This document shows, piece by piece, positions 5,479 to 6,011 of a stretch of DNA of 6,011 bases. The notes beneath the pieces are model-generated. The model had not been told where the DNA came from, did not search any database, and saw nothing but the letters and a program-made list of their open reading frames with translations. A program made the position numbers and the translations under genes. How positions within the stretch are numbered: the first letter of the stretch is position 1; the number at the start of each line of letters is the position of its first letter. This DNA is from Alphaproteobacteria bacterium (GTDB lineage Bacteria > Pseudomonadota > Alphaproteobacteria > UBA11222): NCBI GenBank assembly GCA_003454415.1, contig DMKG01000017.1:1-6011 (forward strand), read 5' to 3'.

Positions 5479-6011
5479 TTGCACGAATTGTTGCGCGTAG
5501 AAGATCTGAGTGTTGCGTTCAACCTGCCCTCAGGCAGGCTGATCGCCGTGGACGGGATTTCCTTTCGCATTCCGCGTGGCAGGATCGTGGCGCTGGTGGG
5601 GGAGTCAGGTTCCGGTAAAAGCGTCACCGGCCAGGCGATCATGGGACTGCTGCCGCGCAATGCCGATATTCTTGGCGGGCGGATCCTGTTCGACCATGAC
5701 GAGGACGAGGCCACCCCCCGTATCGATCTTGCGGCGCTGCCACGGGATGGCCGGCAGATGCAGGGGCTGCGCGGGCGTTATATGTCGATCATCTTTCAGG
5801 AGCCGATGAGCGCCCTTTCGCCCCTGCACCGTATCGGCAGCCAGATCAGCGAAGTCTTACGCCAGCACACACCCCTTTCGCCGGGGGAACGCCAGAAAAG
5901 CACCCTTGAAATGCTGCGTCTGACGGGGTTTTCCGATCCCGCGCGCGCCTGCAAGGCCTATCCTTTTGAATTGTCCGGTGGCATGCGCCAGCGCGTCATG
6001 ATCGCGATGGC
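5479..6011 (+). CDS. Oligopeptide-type ABC transporter ATP-binding protein, N-terminal 177 codons (runs off the right edge)
   Basis: From a TTG start the frame reads HELLRVEDLSVAFNLPSGRL, the usual opening of a peptide/nickel (Dpp/Opp/Yej) transporter ATPase. Walker A is GESGSGKS (41-48), the Q-loop is FQEPMSALSPLH (106-117) and the ABC signature is LSGGMRQR (165-172). The window ends at VMIAM, just before Walker B. The EPM-x-x-L-x-PLH pattern resembles the first ATPase domain of YejF, a protein with two fused ATPase domains; whether a second domain follows cannot be seen here. The protein would power uptake of peptides or similar small molecules through partner permeases lying outside the window. 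The TTG was chosen because AGGTGA lies just upstream and the homologous N-terminal strand begins within a few residues; TTG codons at 5488 and 5491 are less likely alternatives. Confidence 0.88.
   Translation, partial: MHELLRVEDLSVAFNLPSGRLIAVDGISFRIPRGRIVALVGESGSGKSVTGQAIMGLLPRNADILGGRILFDHDEDEATPRIDLAALPRDGRQMQGLRGRYMSIIFQEPMSALSPLHRIGSQISEVLRQHTPLSPGERQKSTLEMLRLTGFSDPARACKAYPFELSGGMRQRVMIAM

Noticed and set aside
5457..5829. Minus-strand open frames opposite the ABC ATPase gene (5457-5714 and 5605-5829)
   Set aside because: They lie over Walker A and the Q-loop of the ATPase and resemble the usual antisense frames found opposite ABC ATPases.

Overview
The window looks like an alphaproteobacterial chromosome segment. 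The support is moderately high GC with mostly GC-ending codons, a HIT protein and a DUF2141 protein of types common in Alphaproteobacteria, and a GNAT-fold acyltransferase resembling the bacterial ceramide synthase of Caulobacter-type sphingolipid producers. The order cannot be resolved. Gene density is very high, and I see no tRNA, rRNA, CRISPR, insertion sequence or long non-coding stretch.

Positions 1-3935 carry a compact minus-strand operon read right to left: a HIT-family nucleotide-binding protein, an LptF-family permease, an LptG-family permease, a long GNAT protein of the bCerS/YghO-like type, and the first 20 codons of a MobA-like nucleotidyltransferase. Three junctions are 4-nt stop/start overlaps (GTGA, ATGA, ATGA) and the fourth is a 3-nt gap, so translational coupling is likely. 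The usual alphaproteobacterial lptF-lptG neighbours (lptD, surA, pdxA) are absent here. Instead the pair sits with a possible N-acyltransferase and a nucleotidyltransferase. This is the most interesting feature of the window: it suggests a dedicated lipid synthesis and export unit, possibly for sphingolipids with a nucleotide-activated headgroup, rather than the housekeeping LPS exporter.

Positions 3936-3975 separate this operon from a divergent plus-strand gene for a secreted DUF2141 protein. They hold a perfect 7-bp inverted repeat that puts a TATACT -10 hexamer on each strand. The plus-strand hexamer has a good -35 (CTGACA) at exactly 17 bp. Next, a calcineurin-like metallophosphoesterase on the minus strand (4475-5401) overlaps the DUF2141 gene tail to tail by 17 nt. 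A short AT-rich divergent region with several small repeats (5402-5478) then leads to the 5' part of an oligopeptide-type (YejF-like) ABC transporter ATPase on the plus strand, cut by the window edge before its Walker B motif.
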